Positions 30,368 to 39,913 are shown, counted from the first letter of the stretch. The stretch: 64,000 bases of DNA from Sphingobacterium zeae (GCF_030818895.1 NZ_JAUTBA010000001.1:2108001-2172000), one strand, 5' to 3'. The notes: a model not told the origin generated them from the letters alone. Numbers and translations: made by a program.

Positions 30368-30498
30368 AAACGAGCGCGTAGAATTACGTGTTTTAATTTA
30401 GAAAATATCCTACCCTTTTATTTAAGATATACTGTCTGAATTTGGTTAAATAGAAAACGATTTATGGGGGCACGTTGTTCTTTATTAAAAATAATATT

Positions 30499-31005
30499 AT
30501 GGCAGAGAATAATTTAAGCGATAAAGACGCTTTAGCAAAGCTAAAAGAAATCGTTGATAAGATTGACGTAGGTACAGTATGCTCTTTTCCACAAGATTCG
30601 GACTACCCACATGGTGTCCCGATGAGTAGACAAGAAGTTGATGAAGAAGGTAACATTTGGTACATCTGCTCAGCAGAAAGTGAAACATTTACAAATCTTT
30701 CACAAGATTCAAGAGTGTCTTTGTTTTATGCGGATCCTGGAAATTATACCTTTCTCAGTATAAATGGCGATGCGAGTCTTTCCCGGGATCAAGAAAGGAT
30801 AGATCGTTATTGGAATAAGATGATGGAGGGATGGTTTGAAAAAGGAAAAGAGGATCCAAATATTCAGTTGTTAAAAGTTACTCCCCAAGAAGCTCATTAC
30901 TGGGATTCAAACTCGAATATGATTGTCAACCTGTTCAAAATGCTTAAAGCGAAAGTAACAGGCGAGTCAGAAGATATAGGTAAAGAGGGAGATCTTAATT
31001 TATAG
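30499..31005 (+). CDS. Pyridoxamine 5'-phosphate oxidase-like flavin-binding protein (general stress type)
   Basis: This 168-residue protein starts from the ATG at 30499. A TTG at 30475 would add eight unlikely residues. It has a split-barrel flavin-binding fold: FPQDSDYPHGVPMSRQEVDEEG, IWYICSAESETFTNLSQDSRVSLFYADP and TFLSINGDASLS. It resembles general stress protein 26-type pyridoxamine 5'-phosphate oxidase relatives, which bind FMN or related cofactors. It is cytoplasmic. It is separated from the radical SAM gene by a divergent intergenic region holding the double palindrome, so the two could share control. Confidence 0.85.
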   Translation: MAENNLSDKDALAKLKEIVDKIDVGTVCSFPQDSDYPHGVPMSRQEVDEEGNIWYICSAESETFTNLSQDSRVSLFYADPGNYTFLSINGDASLSRDQERIDRYWNKMMEGWFEKGKEDPNIQLLKVTPQEAHYWDSNSNMIVNLFKMLKAKVTGESEDIGKEGDLNL

Positions 31006-31027
31006 TGTGCTTCATATCAAATGTATA

Positions 31028-31064
31028 AAAAGGCTCCTCAGTATTGAATATTGAGGAGCCTTTT
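31028..31064. terminator. Convergent terminator
   Basis: AAAGGCTCCTCA pairs with TGAGGAGCCTTT as a 12-13 bp stem (31028-31040 with 31052-31064) around an 11-nt loop, with A- and T-rich flanks on either side. It serves the stress-type gene (plus) and the small membrane-protein gene (minus). Confidence 0.85.
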
Positions 31065-31091
31065 CTGTGACATGAGCAACATCCCGACAGG

Positions 31092-31244
31092 TTACGCATT
31101 TCCTTTAATAACACGAAGGAGAACTGCTATGATAGCGATTACCAATAGTATATGGATTAGTCCCCCGCCAACAAAGCCGCCGAAAAAGCTGATCGCCCAT
31201 ATGAGCACCAAAATAACTGCAATAGTATATAATAAATTTCCCAT
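31092..31244 (-). CDS. Small membrane protein, lmo0937-like family, 50 aa
   Basis: This complete minus-strand frame of 50 residues runs from the ATG at 31244 to the stop at 31092. It has two hydrophobic helices (YTIAVILVLIWAISFFGG and GGLIHILLVIAIIAVLLRV) joined by a glycine-rich turn, and ends KGNA. This is the pattern of the lmo0937-type small membrane proteins that are widespread and of unknown function, often linked to stress. The plus-strand ORF that overlaps it is a shadow. Confidence 0.8.
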   Translation of the reverse strand: MGNLLYTIAVILVLIWAISFFGGFVGGGLIHILLVIAIIAVLLRVIKGNA

Positions 31245-31743
31245 AGTAATAAATATATATGTTTATTGAATAACAATATTTATCGAATGATGGTTTACTC
31301 TATTTGATCTTTTTTAATCGTTAACCAAATCCTACTACTGGTTATTCTTCTGTGTTTTTTTCCATTTACGGATTTTCCGGTTGCATTTTGATATGGCGAA
31401 GCGGTATTAAATTCTGTTATGTGGGTTAAGGTCGATTTGCCATACCATGTAAGGCATAGAGTTTATTGATCGGCAAGGCGTATGATCTAGCCTGAGTTAT
31501 TGTTTAATGCAATAGCTGTTTTTGAACTTATTATTGAAATGAAGAAAATTGCACGGTTATAAATGAAAATAATATGGTATAGAGTATTATTTTTTGTAAA
31601 ATTTATTGTTTAAATATGATATGGTTGTGTTTTATTCTGTTTATAACGAATATTGATGTGCGTATTTAAGTGCAGGTTCTTGTAGTGAGTATGCTGTTCA
31701 GATATACTGCCAATGAAATAATAAACTTAAAAATTCATAAAAG
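31245..31743. other. Intergenic region without recognised genes
   Basis: This 499 bp, strongly AT-rich region lies between divergently transcribed genes. It presumably carries the promoters of the small membrane protein and the DsbD-domain gene. I saw no convincing ORF, RNA or repeat. Confidence 0.5.
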
Positions 31744-32193
31744 ATGAAAAAGATTTTAATTTTAGTAGCCCTGGTTATGTTTTCCGTTACTGGTACTTTC
31801 GCTCAGATTCATAAACCCGTTAAATGGACTGTTGCCAGTAAGAAACTTAATAACAAGGAAGCAATTATTTACGTTAAGGCGACTATTCAAAATGGTTGGC
31901 ATATCTATTCTCAACATGTAAAAGATGGTGGTCCGATCCCAACTTCCTTTAATTTCAGTAAAGCTACGGATTATGCGCTAGTCGGCAATACAGCCGAACC
32001 GAAACCCAAGATCAAACATGAAGAGGTTTTCAAAATGGATGTGGGGTATTTCACCAATGAGGTCATCTTCCAACAAAAAGTTTCACTTACTAAAGGAGCT
32101 GCGACAGTAAAAGGCACTGTGGAATGGCAAGCTTGTGATGCTTCACAATGTCTACCTCCTGATGAATACGCTTTCGCTATAACGGTAAAATAG
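31744..32193 (+). CDS. Exported DsbD-alpha-domain protein
   Basis: This 149-residue protein has a signal peptide ending near TGTFAQ and is composed of a single DsbD N-terminal (alpha) domain: WTVASKKL, GWHIYSQHV and a cysteine pair in ACDASQCLPP close to the C-terminus. In full DsbD this domain receives electrons from a transmembrane domain and passes them to periplasmic thiol partners. Here the membrane and thioredoxin domains are absent, so it must work with separate partners or have another thiol role. It appears monocistronic. Confidence 0.88.
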   Translation: MKKILILVALVMFSVTGTFAQIHKPVKWTVASKKLNNKEAIIYVKATIQNGWHIYSQHVKDGGPIPTSFNFSKATDYALVGNTAEPKPKIKHEEVFKMDVGYFTNEVIFQQKVSLTKGAATVKGTVEWQACDASQCLPPDEYAFAITVK

Positions 32194-32285
32194 CCTAAAA
32201 CCATTCAAATTTAAATCAATTGCACGCTTATCTACCAGCTATGGACGACTATGAATAAATTTTATTTAGAATTATTTTAAATAGC

Positions 32286-32293
32286 TATCTTTG
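32286..32293 (+). promoter_or_regulatory. Candidate -7 box for methyltransferase gene
   Basis: TATCTTTG is an exact TAnnTTTG match, 66 bp before the ATG at 32360. No TTG lies at the ideal -33 position, so support comes from the -7 box and its spacing only. Confidence 0.45.
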
Positions 32294-32359
32294 CTTAGAG
32301 ATTGGAACAAGAGAGGGTATATCTCTACTTATGTAAGTTAAACGATTATTCTTATTATC

Positions 32360-33046
32360 ATGAATACAGTAGAACTGTTTGAAAATGAGCGTGCAAGTGG
32401 CTATGATCAATTTGTTGAAACCTGGATCCCCAATTACCATTATTTTTTAGATCAGCTGCCTAAGCTCCTTCGCGAAATAGAGCACAAAGACTTATTAGTG
32501 GTCGGATGTGGTACAGGAAATGAAATCGAACGTTTTGTCGACACATCGGAATCTTGGAAAATAACAGGCGTTGATCCCTCACCCGAGATGATAAGTCAAG
32601 CGAGGGAAAAATTTGAAGCGGATGAGCATGTTAATCTTGTGGAAGGTTTGGTAAGTGATTTGGATGAAGGAAAACAATATGGCGCCGCGACACTTTTGCT
32701 AGTATTACACTTTTTAAAAGACGATGGCCAAAAATTGGGTATGTTGCAAGATATTTGCAAAAGAATGATGTCTCAAGCACCATTATTGTTATTAGACATT
32801 ACGGGCAATAAGGAGCAAATTCAGCAAAACTTGCGGCTGTTGAAACTTCTTCTGCCTAAAGGTATAGATGAAACACAGATCGCTCAAAGATTGCGACGAA
32901 TCGAACATGAATTGTTGCATGTTTCTGAAGAGCGCTTAGCACAACTCTGCGAAGAAGCTGGATTTGAACCTCCTGTTCGGTTCTTTCAATCCTCAATATA
33001 CATGGGCTGGATAACCCGTAAAAAAGATATTATTTCCTTTTCATAG
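32360..33046 (+). CDS. Class I SAM-dependent methyltransferase
   Basis: This 228-residue cytoplasmic protein has the SAM-binding motif I LLVVGCGTGNEIERF (about residues 45-60) and the acidic loop ITGVDPSPEMISQA (about 70-85). LLLVLHFLKDDG and LLLLDITGNKEQ correspond to later motifs. The C-terminal half contains a helical segment (LRRIEHELLHVSEERLAQLCEEAGF) similar to those of class I methyltransferases acting on small molecules. The substrate cannot be assigned. Confidence 0.88.
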   Translation: MNTVELFENERASGYDQFVETWIPNYHYFLDQLPKLLREIEHKDLLVVGCGTGNEIERFVDTSESWKITGVDPSPEMISQAREKFEADEHVNLVEGLVSDLDEGKQYGAATLLLVLHFLKDDGQKLGMLQDICKRMMSQAPLLLLDITGNKEQIQQNLRLLKLLLPKGIDETQIAQRLRRIEHELLHVSEERLAQLCEEAGFEPPVRFFQSSIYMGWITRKKDIISFS

Positions 33047-33087
33047 CAAAGGGATTAAAGGAAAGCCCCACATTCATATAACATTAA

Positions 33088-33121
33088 ATATCCCCAGTGC
33101 TATTAACTTCACTGGGGATAT
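33088..33121. terminator. Convergent hairpin between methyltransferase and GH20
   Basis: ATATCCCCAGTG (33088-33099) pairs with CACTGGGGATAT (33110-33121) over 12 bp with a 10-nt loop. It lies between two convergent genes. The T-runs are weak, but position and stability favour a bidirectional terminator. Confidence 0.7.
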
Positions 33122-33148
33122 CCTACTATACATTTTCTATCGATCTTA

Positions 33149-35440
33149 CTAATCTTTCTGATAGAAAAAAGATGCTTTGGGGATATCGACCACCGGTGAA
33201 TCTTTGACGCTATATTGAAGTTTTAGGGTGAATCCTCCACCTGCTTCGATGAAATCTATAGCAATTGGATGGTAGCCGGGTTCTAACGCAATCTGTCCAC
33301 TTTTCATAATTGGCGCATGCTGTCCATCATTATCGACGACAGGCTGATCGTGTATCCGAAGGACACCACCATCATCACAAGTGAAATAGAAATTATAAAT
33401 TCCTTTTTCTTTGACATAGAGGTATCCTCTTATTTTAGCACCAAAAGAAGGCATTTTGATCGTATCACTTAGTGCTACATTGCTGATCACTTCGTGGTGT
33501 ACTTCGGGACCAGCAATAGCAGATGTATTAGCAAAAGTTCCATTGAAAAAAGTTGCTTTAAGTCCTGGTGCCAATGTTGTTTCATCCACGCTCACACTTT
33601 TTTTCCAGGTATCATACTTAAAATTAATTTGATAAAGCTCACTTTTTGCACCTGAAGATGAGATTGTTGCAAATCGAATAGGACCTTCTTTTTTTACTGC
33701 GAGCGAATCTTTCAGTAAGGGGCTCTGCTGGGTCGGAAGACTACCGTCGGTGGTATAGTGTATTGGATTTTGAGGAAGTTCATTTGCGACCCTTAATATC
33801 GATTGTCCATCGACAATTACCTGTGTTTCGGCAAAACCTTCGAGGTCTGGCATGCGATAGCGCAAACCCATTTTGTCCCAGAGTCCAAAGTGGGAAATCA
33901 CACGATTTCTATAGCTATCGAATAACGGTTTATTGGTCCATACGCGTTCAGATAGCGCACTTAAACGCGGGAGAATCATAAACTCTAATCGCGCGGTGGA
34001 GGGGATCATTTCTGTCCAGATATTGGCCTGAGCACCTTGGATCAAATGTGCTTTTTGGCTGGATATATCCGAAGGGACCACACTCATATTATACACAGCG
34101 TCGAGGCTGCTACTATTTGGAAGATAATCAAAATAGAGCGGATTGGTGGGCGTCATTACAACCCTGTGCCCACGGTTCACAGCCTCCTTAGGTGCATTTT
34201 TTTCCCAACCACGCCAGTACATGACCATCATGCTAGTGTCTGAGCTGCCGTCCAATATCTCATCCCAGCCGATGCTCTGTTTATTTTTTGAACGGATAAA
34301 ATTGTTTACCCGTTTGACGAAATAGCTCTGAAGATCATGTAAATTGGCAATTTGCTTTTCTTCCATAAAAGCTTTAGCAGCAGCAGATTTTGCCCAAGAA
34401 TCTTTTTCTACTTCATCGGCACCGATATGAATATAGTGGGAGGGGAATAGTTCAATGATTTCACTGAGCACATTTTCAACAAAAGTATAACTGCTTTCTT
34501 TCCAGGGGCTGATCGGTACGGAGAATTGTTTTCCCCAGCCGGCGGTTTGGCTGTCCAACAGCAGTTCGGGATAGGCTTTTGTAGCGATCATCATATGCCC
34601 GGGCATATCTATTTCGGGAATGATTTCTATTTGTCGGCGCTGCGCATAAGCAACAATGTCTCTGATGTCCTGTTGGGTATAAAATCCTCCATACTCTTCT
34701 TTTCCGTTTCTTGTTCGGATCAATTCCTTGGGCAAATTAAAGTCTGGATTTTCTTTGGCCTTTGCAAAGCAGGCGGAATCTTGGTTGTTATACGTTCTCC
34801 AGGCGCCATCTTCGGTAAGTTTAGGGTACTTCTTAATTTCTATCCGCCAACCCTGATCGTCGGTCAAGTGCAGGTGGAATTTGTTGAACTTATAGCTTGC
34901 AATTAGATCGATAAATTTATAGAGGTATTCTTTTGGAAAAAAATGGCGGGCAACATCGAGTTCCACCCCGCGCCATTGAAAAGCAGGCTGGTCTTTGACT
35001 GTAAGATAGGGAAGAGCCAGTTTAGCTGTTGTGCCCGAAAGTAAATATAATTGCTGAATTGTCTGTAAGCCATAAAATGCTCCCTTTTCCGAAGCAGCAA
35101 TGATCTGAATGCCTTTTTGATCTATTTTCAATTCATAGGCCTCATCGGAGAGCCCTTGACCTTTGATCAATTGCAGCGAAGCGCCAGCCCGCTTAACGCT
35201 TTTTTTATTCAATTTCCCGAACAGCGCATGGTCGATCCATCCAGATAAAGATGGAGAAGATAGCGCTGGATCGATGTAGTAACCCAATTCTTGTCCCTTT
35301 AGCTGAAAAAGACCGGGATTGGATGCTAATTGTTGAGGAAAAGGAATAAGTTGCGGAACAGTAGTTTTGTTTTGCGCAAAGCTCGTCGTCGGCAAGTATA
35401 GGGCGCAGGACAGAAGAATGGTTGATAGAATTTTATTCAT
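33149..35440 (-). CDS. GH20 beta-N-acetylhexosaminidase with C-terminal PA14-like domain
   Basis: This 763-residue exported enzyme starts at the ATG at 35440, which gives a signal peptide ending near TTSFAQ. An earlier start adds eight residues ahead of the signal and is rejected. After a small N-terminal domain (about 30-150), the GH20 barrel contains WRGVELDVARHFFP, FHLHLTDDQGWRIEI and the catalytic pair Asp342-Glu343 in HIGADEVEKD. The last 140 residues (about 620-763) resemble a PA14 carbohydrate-binding domain (LKATFFNGTF, GIYNFYFTCDDGGVLRI). It removes terminal GlcNAc or GalNAc, for example from chitin oligomers or glycoproteins. It is monocistronic and divergent from the second HTCS. 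Confidence 0.94.
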   Translation of the reverse strand: MNKILSTILLSCALYLPTTSFAQNKTTVPQLIPFPQQLASNPGLFQLKGQELGYYIDPALSSPSLSGWIDHALFGKLNKKSVKRAGASLQLIKGQGLSDEAYELKIDQKGIQIIAASEKGAFYGLQTIQQLYLLSGTTAKLALPYLTVKDQPAFQWRGVELDVARHFFPKEYLYKFIDLIASYKFNKFHLHLTDDQGWRIEIKKYPKLTEDGAWRTYNNQDSACFAKAKENPDFNLPKELIRTRNGKEEYGGFYTQQDIRDIVAYAQRRQIEIIPEIDMPGHMMIATKAYPELLLDSQTAGWGKQFSVPISPWKESSYTFVENVLSEIIELFPSHYIHIGADEVEKDSWAKSAAAKAFMEEKQIANLHDLQSYFVKRVNNFIRSKNKQSIGWDEILDGSSDTSMMVMYWRGWEKNAPKEAVNRGHRVVMTPTNPLYFDYLPNSSSLDAVYNMSVVPSDISSQKAHLIQGAQANIWTEMIPSTARLEFMILPRLSALSERVWTNKPLFDSYRNRVISHFGLWDKMGLRYRMPDLEGFAETQVIVDGQSILRVANELPQNPIHYTTDGSLPTQQSPLLKDSLAVKKEGPIRFATISSSGAKSELYQINFKYDTWKKSVSVDETTLAPGLKATFFNGTFANTSAIAGPEVHHEVISNVALSDTIKMPSFGAKIRGYLYVKEKGIYNFYFTCDDGGVLRIHDQPVVDNDGQHAPIMKSGQIALEPGYHPIAIDFIEAGGGFTLKLQYSVKDSPVVDIPKASFFYQKD

Positions 35441-35778
35441 AAATTGTACTCTTTTGTAATCCACAAGTATGTTAGAATGAGCTGCAATATACCAATATTT
35501 CAGGTATTCGATCGCAAAACGCTTCTTTTACTGTTGCTAATTCAATTCATTTGTATTGATAAATGTTTAACCGACATTTATGAATAATGTAGTATATTTA
35601 GCGCTGAAATAACCTTTGGACGAGGAAATATTGTGTAGTACACCTTATTTTCGATATTTTAACCTGTTTGCTAATTTGATAATGTGCTGTTTGCTGACTG
35701 GGCGCAGTGTATCTCAATTGAAAGTAAACTGTGGTTAAATGTGGAGTTAGATTTTATGGTGTTGTGAATGTTGTATCT
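35441..35778. promoter_or_regulatory. Divergent region between GH20 and second HTCS
   Basis: This 338 bp region must carry both promoters. It includes a perfect 8-bp inverted repeat at 35559-35581, ATAAATGT and ACATTTAT around a 7-bp spacer. I found no exact -7 box at a sensible distance. No ORF is supported. Confidence 0.45.
35559..35581. repeat. Inverted repeat between GH20 and HTCS
   Basis: The half-sites ATAAATGT and ACATTTAT are exact reverse complements with a 7-bp spacer. The spacing matches that of the inverted repeat at 5745-5765, though the half-site sequence differs. It may be an operator. Function is inferred from position. Confidence 0.4.
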
Positions 35779-38700
35779 ATGAAAAATTTGCTAGTAGTCG
35801 TTATTTTTCTGTGGCACTTGAGCCAAGTTTTTGCGCAGCCTATTCGCGCCCATTTTTTTTCTATTCAAGATGGTCTGACCAATCAACAGGTATTGGACCT
35901 TGTTCATGATGATGAAGGATTTATGTGGATAGCGACAGAGCTTGGCTTAAATCGATTTGCAGGTAAAGCATTTAAGAGCTACTACGCTTCGGACAAACCA
36001 GATGGCTTGTCTGTCAATAGTAATGAAATCAATACCTTACTGTACGATAATAAAAAAGTTTTTATAGGTACGCGTGCCAATGGGCTTAATGTCATCGATC
36101 TGAAGACCAATAAATTCAGTTATTATACACACGATTCGAATAATCCGAAGTCTATTGCCACCAACGATATTACGGACATGATCAAAGGTGCGGACGGCAA
36201 TCTATGGCTGGCAACTTACCATCAGGGATTACAGCATTTTGACATCACGAAGAAAGAATTTCGCTGTTTCAATAAAAAGAGTTTACCTATCCTTCCCGAA
36301 AATAGTATCTGGTCGTTGGCTGAAGATAGAAAGAGGATACTTTATATTGGTCATGTAAATGAAGGGGTCACCATATTTAATACTATTAGTCAATCTTCCA
36401 AAAGATTGACTGTTCAAAATACAAAAGGGCAATTGCCCGACAATGAGGTGAAAGCGTTGTTTTGTGATCGTTTTGATAACATTTGGATAGGCAGCCGAAG
36501 AGGGCTTGCTGTCTATTGTCCTTCAACAGGTGAAACTAAGCATATACCGTTGGCAGGAGCATCAAAAAATGGAAATGAACCATTTGTATATACGATTGAG
36601 GAAATTGGAAATACGATTTGGATCGGAGCCGAATCTTCTCAGCTTTTTCTTTTTCAGCCAGCATATGGTTTTGATCAGCATGTCTCGGGTATTAAAGAGT
36701 TGAAAACTATCGATTTGGGAAAAGGTAATAATGCAATGGTGCAACGTATTGTAGCAGATCGATTTGGGAATGTTTGGCTGGGGTTGTATGGTGGAGGTGT
36801 TGGTGTTATAAATCATATTCGCCCCTTTTTTAATGTATTCCCCAAAGAAAATATGCTGCCTGATCGCCTAGCAACAGTAAGTAACATCATCGTTCGCAAT
36901 AGCCAAACAATTTGGTTGACAACAGAAGGGTCGGGTATCATTGAGATGGGTAAAGATGGTCGTTTGAATAAACAGATAACGCATAAGGACGGCAGTCCGG
37001 ACGATTATATATTGACTGCTTTTAGCGATCACAATGAACATGTTTGGGCAGGTTTACGCAAAGGTGGAGTAGCTGTCAGATATGCGGGCTCGTCCACATG
37101 GCGTGAAATTGATCTTGGAGAGCGCGTGACAGAAGTCCGTGCAATTTATGAAGATCACCGCGGAGGAATTTGGATTGCTGGATATCAAGGTATATTTATA
37201 TATGATCCAATAAAACATACTGTAGAAAAAATGCTGATTAATAACCCTATGTTAGGTGACTATGCTCCGAGGACGCTAGTCGAGGACGGGCAGCATAATA
37301 TGTGGGTGGGCACCTATGGACAAGGCCTCTACATCTACAACAGCAATCATCAATTAATTCGAAAAATGGATAGTGAGCATGGCTTACGAAATAATACCAT
37401 CAACTATCTCTTGCGTGATAGGAATAATAACATTTGGGTGGCAACAAACCAAGGTTTGGCATTACAGGAATCTCAGAAAAAAGTTGGAGACCTAAACATA
37501 TTGCCCGTTCCTGGCGGCAATGCCTGGCTGTTTGTCAATGGCCTTGCGGAGGATCAGAATGGTCACATCTGGTGTTCGACGAAGTCTGGAATGCTCAGGT
37601 TCTTACCTTTAGAAAATCGCTTTCTACAATATGATCAGTCATTTGGTCTACCACTTGGCGGGTTTATTAATGGTAGCGTGGGCAAAGATTTGAAGAATAG
37701 GCTGTTCTTTGGAATGCAAGACGGAATATGTTATTTTGATCCGAATGAGATCCCCTCAAATCTACCGTTATCGCCTGTCCGGATAAGCCGATTTATGGTT
37801 TTTAGATCCGGTGAATCGAATACTCAACAAGACGAGTATCCCTCGCCTAAAAATGAGATTAACCTCAACTATAAGGAGAATAGCTTTCGTGTCGAACTTG
37901 CCGTAATGGATGTTGCGTTGGATGGATTGGTTGAATTCAGTTATCAACTGCAAGGACTCAACAATGATTGGATCTTCCTTGGAAACGAGACGAATCTAGA
38001 TTTTCGGAATATTCCGTATGGGGATCACGAATTGTTGATCCGGACACGGATGAAGAATGGGCAATGGTCCAATACATATCAACGACTGCTTATTAAGATT
38101 GCACCGCCGATATATTTAAGTTTAGGCGCTAAAATAGTTTATTTGATTCTGATACTGCTTATTGTTTTTACACTCATATTCTTTTACTTCAAAAGAATGA
38201 AAGCGGAAAGCGAATTGAAACTTAAAGAGAGGCAACATCAACAGGATGAGCAGCTACACTCCGAGCGGATGAATTTTTATACGCGAATTACCCATGAACT
38301 CCGCACTCCATTGACGCTTATTTTAGGGCCGCTGGATGATTTGTCAAACGAAGGGGAGCTGTCCGCAAAAAATAAAAGTTTGGTTCAGACTGTACAGAAA
38401 AGTGCGAATAGACTTTTTACGTTGGTGAATCAGCTTTTGGAGTTTCGCAAAGTGGAATCACAATTTAAACCTTTGGTACTCGAATCCGGATCTTTACGTG
38501 ACTTGCTTAATGACATCATTCATAAATATAGAACACTAAACAATAAGCCGCAGCTTCAAATATTATCGGATTTTCCAGAAGTTGAAACTCGTACGCTGTT
38601 TGATGCCGAAATTATGCAATTGATTGTCGATAATCTTTTATCAAATGCCTATAAATATACAGATTCAGGTTATATCAGATTGAGTCTGACATATGAGGAA

Positions 38701-39795
38701 ACCAATCTTGCCAACTGGGCCGTATTAATGGTAGAAGATACTGGTTGTGGTATTCCTGCTAAGGATATTGAACGGATTTTTGAAAAATTTTATCAAATCT
38801 CCAAGGTTGGAGTTCAAGGTACAGGAATAGGTTTAGCATTAGTTAAAGAATTAACAGCAATCCACCAAGGAAAAATAAGCGTAGTCAGTAAAGAAGGTGG
38901 AGGTACAACAGTTTCAGTTCGATTTTTCTTAAATCGCGTGGTCGCTAAAAAATCTGAAGAGCCGGCGTTAAATGTGGAAGAAAGTCGTCCATCACTTGAT
39001 CCTATTCGTCCACTTATACTCTTGGTTGAGGATAATGTGGATTTGAGCGAGTACCTGGTGAAGGTGTTAAGCAATCATTATGATGTACAGACGGCCGAGA
39101 ATGGAGCAATAGGATTTGAGCGTGCTCAAGCTGTCGTTCCTGATTTAGTGTTAAGCGATGTCATGATGCCCGATATGGACGGATTTCTTTTGGCTGAAAA
39201 GCTGAAAAAAGAGCGGGCAACAAGTCATATCCCAATCATTTTATTAACTGCAAGAGATACCGATGTGGATAGACAGCGGGGGTATGAGCTTGGGATTGAT
39301 TCTTATCTGACTAAGCCCATAGGGAGTATGCTATTGTTGAAACGTATTGAAAACCTTCTGCAGAAGCAAAAAACAATGAATGCCGTTGTATTGCAAAAGT
39401 TAAAATCGGATAATCCGTCGGAACTAAAAGGGGAGATGATTGAAAAAGATGATTTATGGCGTGAGAATACATTCGTTCAGGATTTTATCAAGATTGTAGA
39501 AGAGCATATGCAGGATGAAGTTTTGGACGCCGCTACGCTAGCAGAACGGATGAATATGAGCCAGTCCACACTGTATCGGAAACTTAAAGGGATTACAGGG
39601 AAAAATATCAATCAACTGGTACGTAAGATCCGGATACATAAGGCAGCCGAACTGCTTCGTTCCGGAAATCACAATGTGACTGAAGTTTCCTTCTTGGTCG
39701 GTATCAATAGCGCTATTTATTTTCGTCAATGTTTTAAAGAAGAATTTGGCAAACTTCCGTCCGAATACCAAAAATCAGATGGGAAGGGGAAATAA
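35779..39795 (+). CDS. Hybrid two-component system sensor/regulator (HTCS), second copy
   Basis: The ATG at 35779 gives a signal peptide ending near SQVFAQ and a 1338-residue protein. An ATG at 35731 adds 16 residues before the signal and is less likely. Two Reg_prop beta-propellers (about 25-690) are followed by a Y_Y_Y domain (about 692-775), one membrane helix (about 779-802), and HisKA with His839 in ITHELRTP. HATPase_c with DTGCGIPA, a receiver with Asp1127 in LSDVMMPD, and an AraC-type helix-turn-helix domain at the C-terminus complete the protein. It should sense a periplasmic glycan fragment and activate the SusCD-GH43-GH2 genes downstream. Its sensor region differs from that of the first HTCS, implying another ligand. 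Confidence 0.96.
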   Translation: MKNLLVVVIFLWHLSQVFAQPIRAHFFSIQDGLTNQQVLDLVHDDEGFMWIATELGLNRFAGKAFKSYYASDKPDGLSVNSNEINTLLYDNKKVFIGTRANGLNVIDLKTNKFSYYTHDSNNPKSIATNDITDMIKGADGNLWLATYHQGLQHFDITKKEFRCFNKKSLPILPENSIWSLAEDRKRILYIGHVNEGVTIFNTISQSSKRLTVQNTKGQLPDNEVKALFCDRFDNIWIGSRRGLAVYCPSTGETKHIPLAGASKNGNEPFVYTIEEIGNTIWIGAESSQLFLFQPAYGFDQHVSGIKELKTIDLGKGNNAMVQRIVADRFGNVWLGLYGGGVGVINHIRPFFNVFPKENMLPDRLATVSNIIVRNSQTIWLTTEGSGIIEMGKDGRLNKQITHKDGSPDDYILTAFSDHNEHVWAGLRKGGVAVRYAGSSTWREIDLGERVTEVRAIYEDHRGGIWIAGYQGIFIYDPIKHTVEKMLINNPMLGDYAPRTLVEDGQHNMWVGTYGQGLYIYNSNHQLIRKMDSEHGLRNNTINYLLRDRNNNIWVATNQGLALQESQKKVGDLNILPVPGGNAWLFVNGLAEDQNGHIWCSTKSGMLRFLPLENRFLQYDQSFGLPLGGFINGSVGKDLKNRLFFGMQDGICYFDPNEIPSNLPLSPVRISRFMVFRSGESNTQQDEYPSPKNEINLNYKENSFRVELAVMDVALDGLVEFSYQLQGLNNDWIFLGNETNLDFRNIPYGDHELLIRTRMKNGQWSNTYQRLLIKIAPPIYLSLGAKIVYLILILLIVFTLIFFYFKRMKAESELKLKERQHQQDEQLHSERMNFYTRITHELRTPLTLILGPLDDLSNEGELSAKNKSLVQTVQKSANRLFTLVNQLLEFRKVESQFKPLVLESGSLRDLLNDIIHKYRTLNNKPQLQILSDFPEVETRTLFDAEIMQLIVDNLLSNAYKYTDSGYIRLSLTYEETNLANWAVLMVEDTGCGIPAKDIERIFEKFYQISKVGVQGTGIGLALVKELTAIHQGKISVVSKEGGGTTVSVRFFLNRVVAKKSEEPALNVEESRPSLDPIRPLILLVEDNVDLSEYLVKVLSNHYDVQTAENGAIGFERAQAVVPDLVLSDVMMPDMDGFLLAEKLKKERATSHIPIILLTARDTDVDRQRGYELGIDSYLTKPIGSMLLLKRIENLLQKQKTMNAVVLQKLKSDNPSELKGEMIEKDDLWRENTFVQDFIKIVEEHMQDEVLDAATLAERMNMSQSTLYRKLKGITGKNINQLVRKIRIHKAAELLRSGNHNVTEVSFLVGINSAIYFRQCFKEEFGKLPSEYQKSDGKGK

Positions 39796-39903
39796 CTTCC
39801 ATTGGCCAAAGAATACGCTCTAAGAGTCTTTAATCAGTGATTTTGACCGAATATTGTATGTTTTTTGACGGATTTATATATGTTTTGGTGCGGTAAAACT
39901 CGC

Positions 39904-39911
39904 TAAGTTTG
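39904..39911 (+). promoter_or_regulatory. Candidate -7 box of the second SusCD operon
   Basis: TAAGTTTG is an exact TAnnTTTG match, 137 bp before the SusC ATG. The palindrome TTATAATT-C-AATTATAA begins 2 bp after it, in the region where transcription should start. A TTTTG at 39883-39887 lies 16 bp upstream, closer than the ideal for a -33 element. Confidence 0.5.
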
Positions 39912-39913
39912 GC

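Noticed and set aside
31051..31269. Plus-strand ORF of 72 codons
   Set aside because: It is the shadow of a minus-strand two-helix membrane protein (31092-31244) with much more protein-like composition, and its start overlaps a terminator hairpin.
34526..34906. Plus-strand ORF of 126 codons inside GH20
   Set aside because: It is antisense to the GH20 catalytic barrel, which has strong family motifs.
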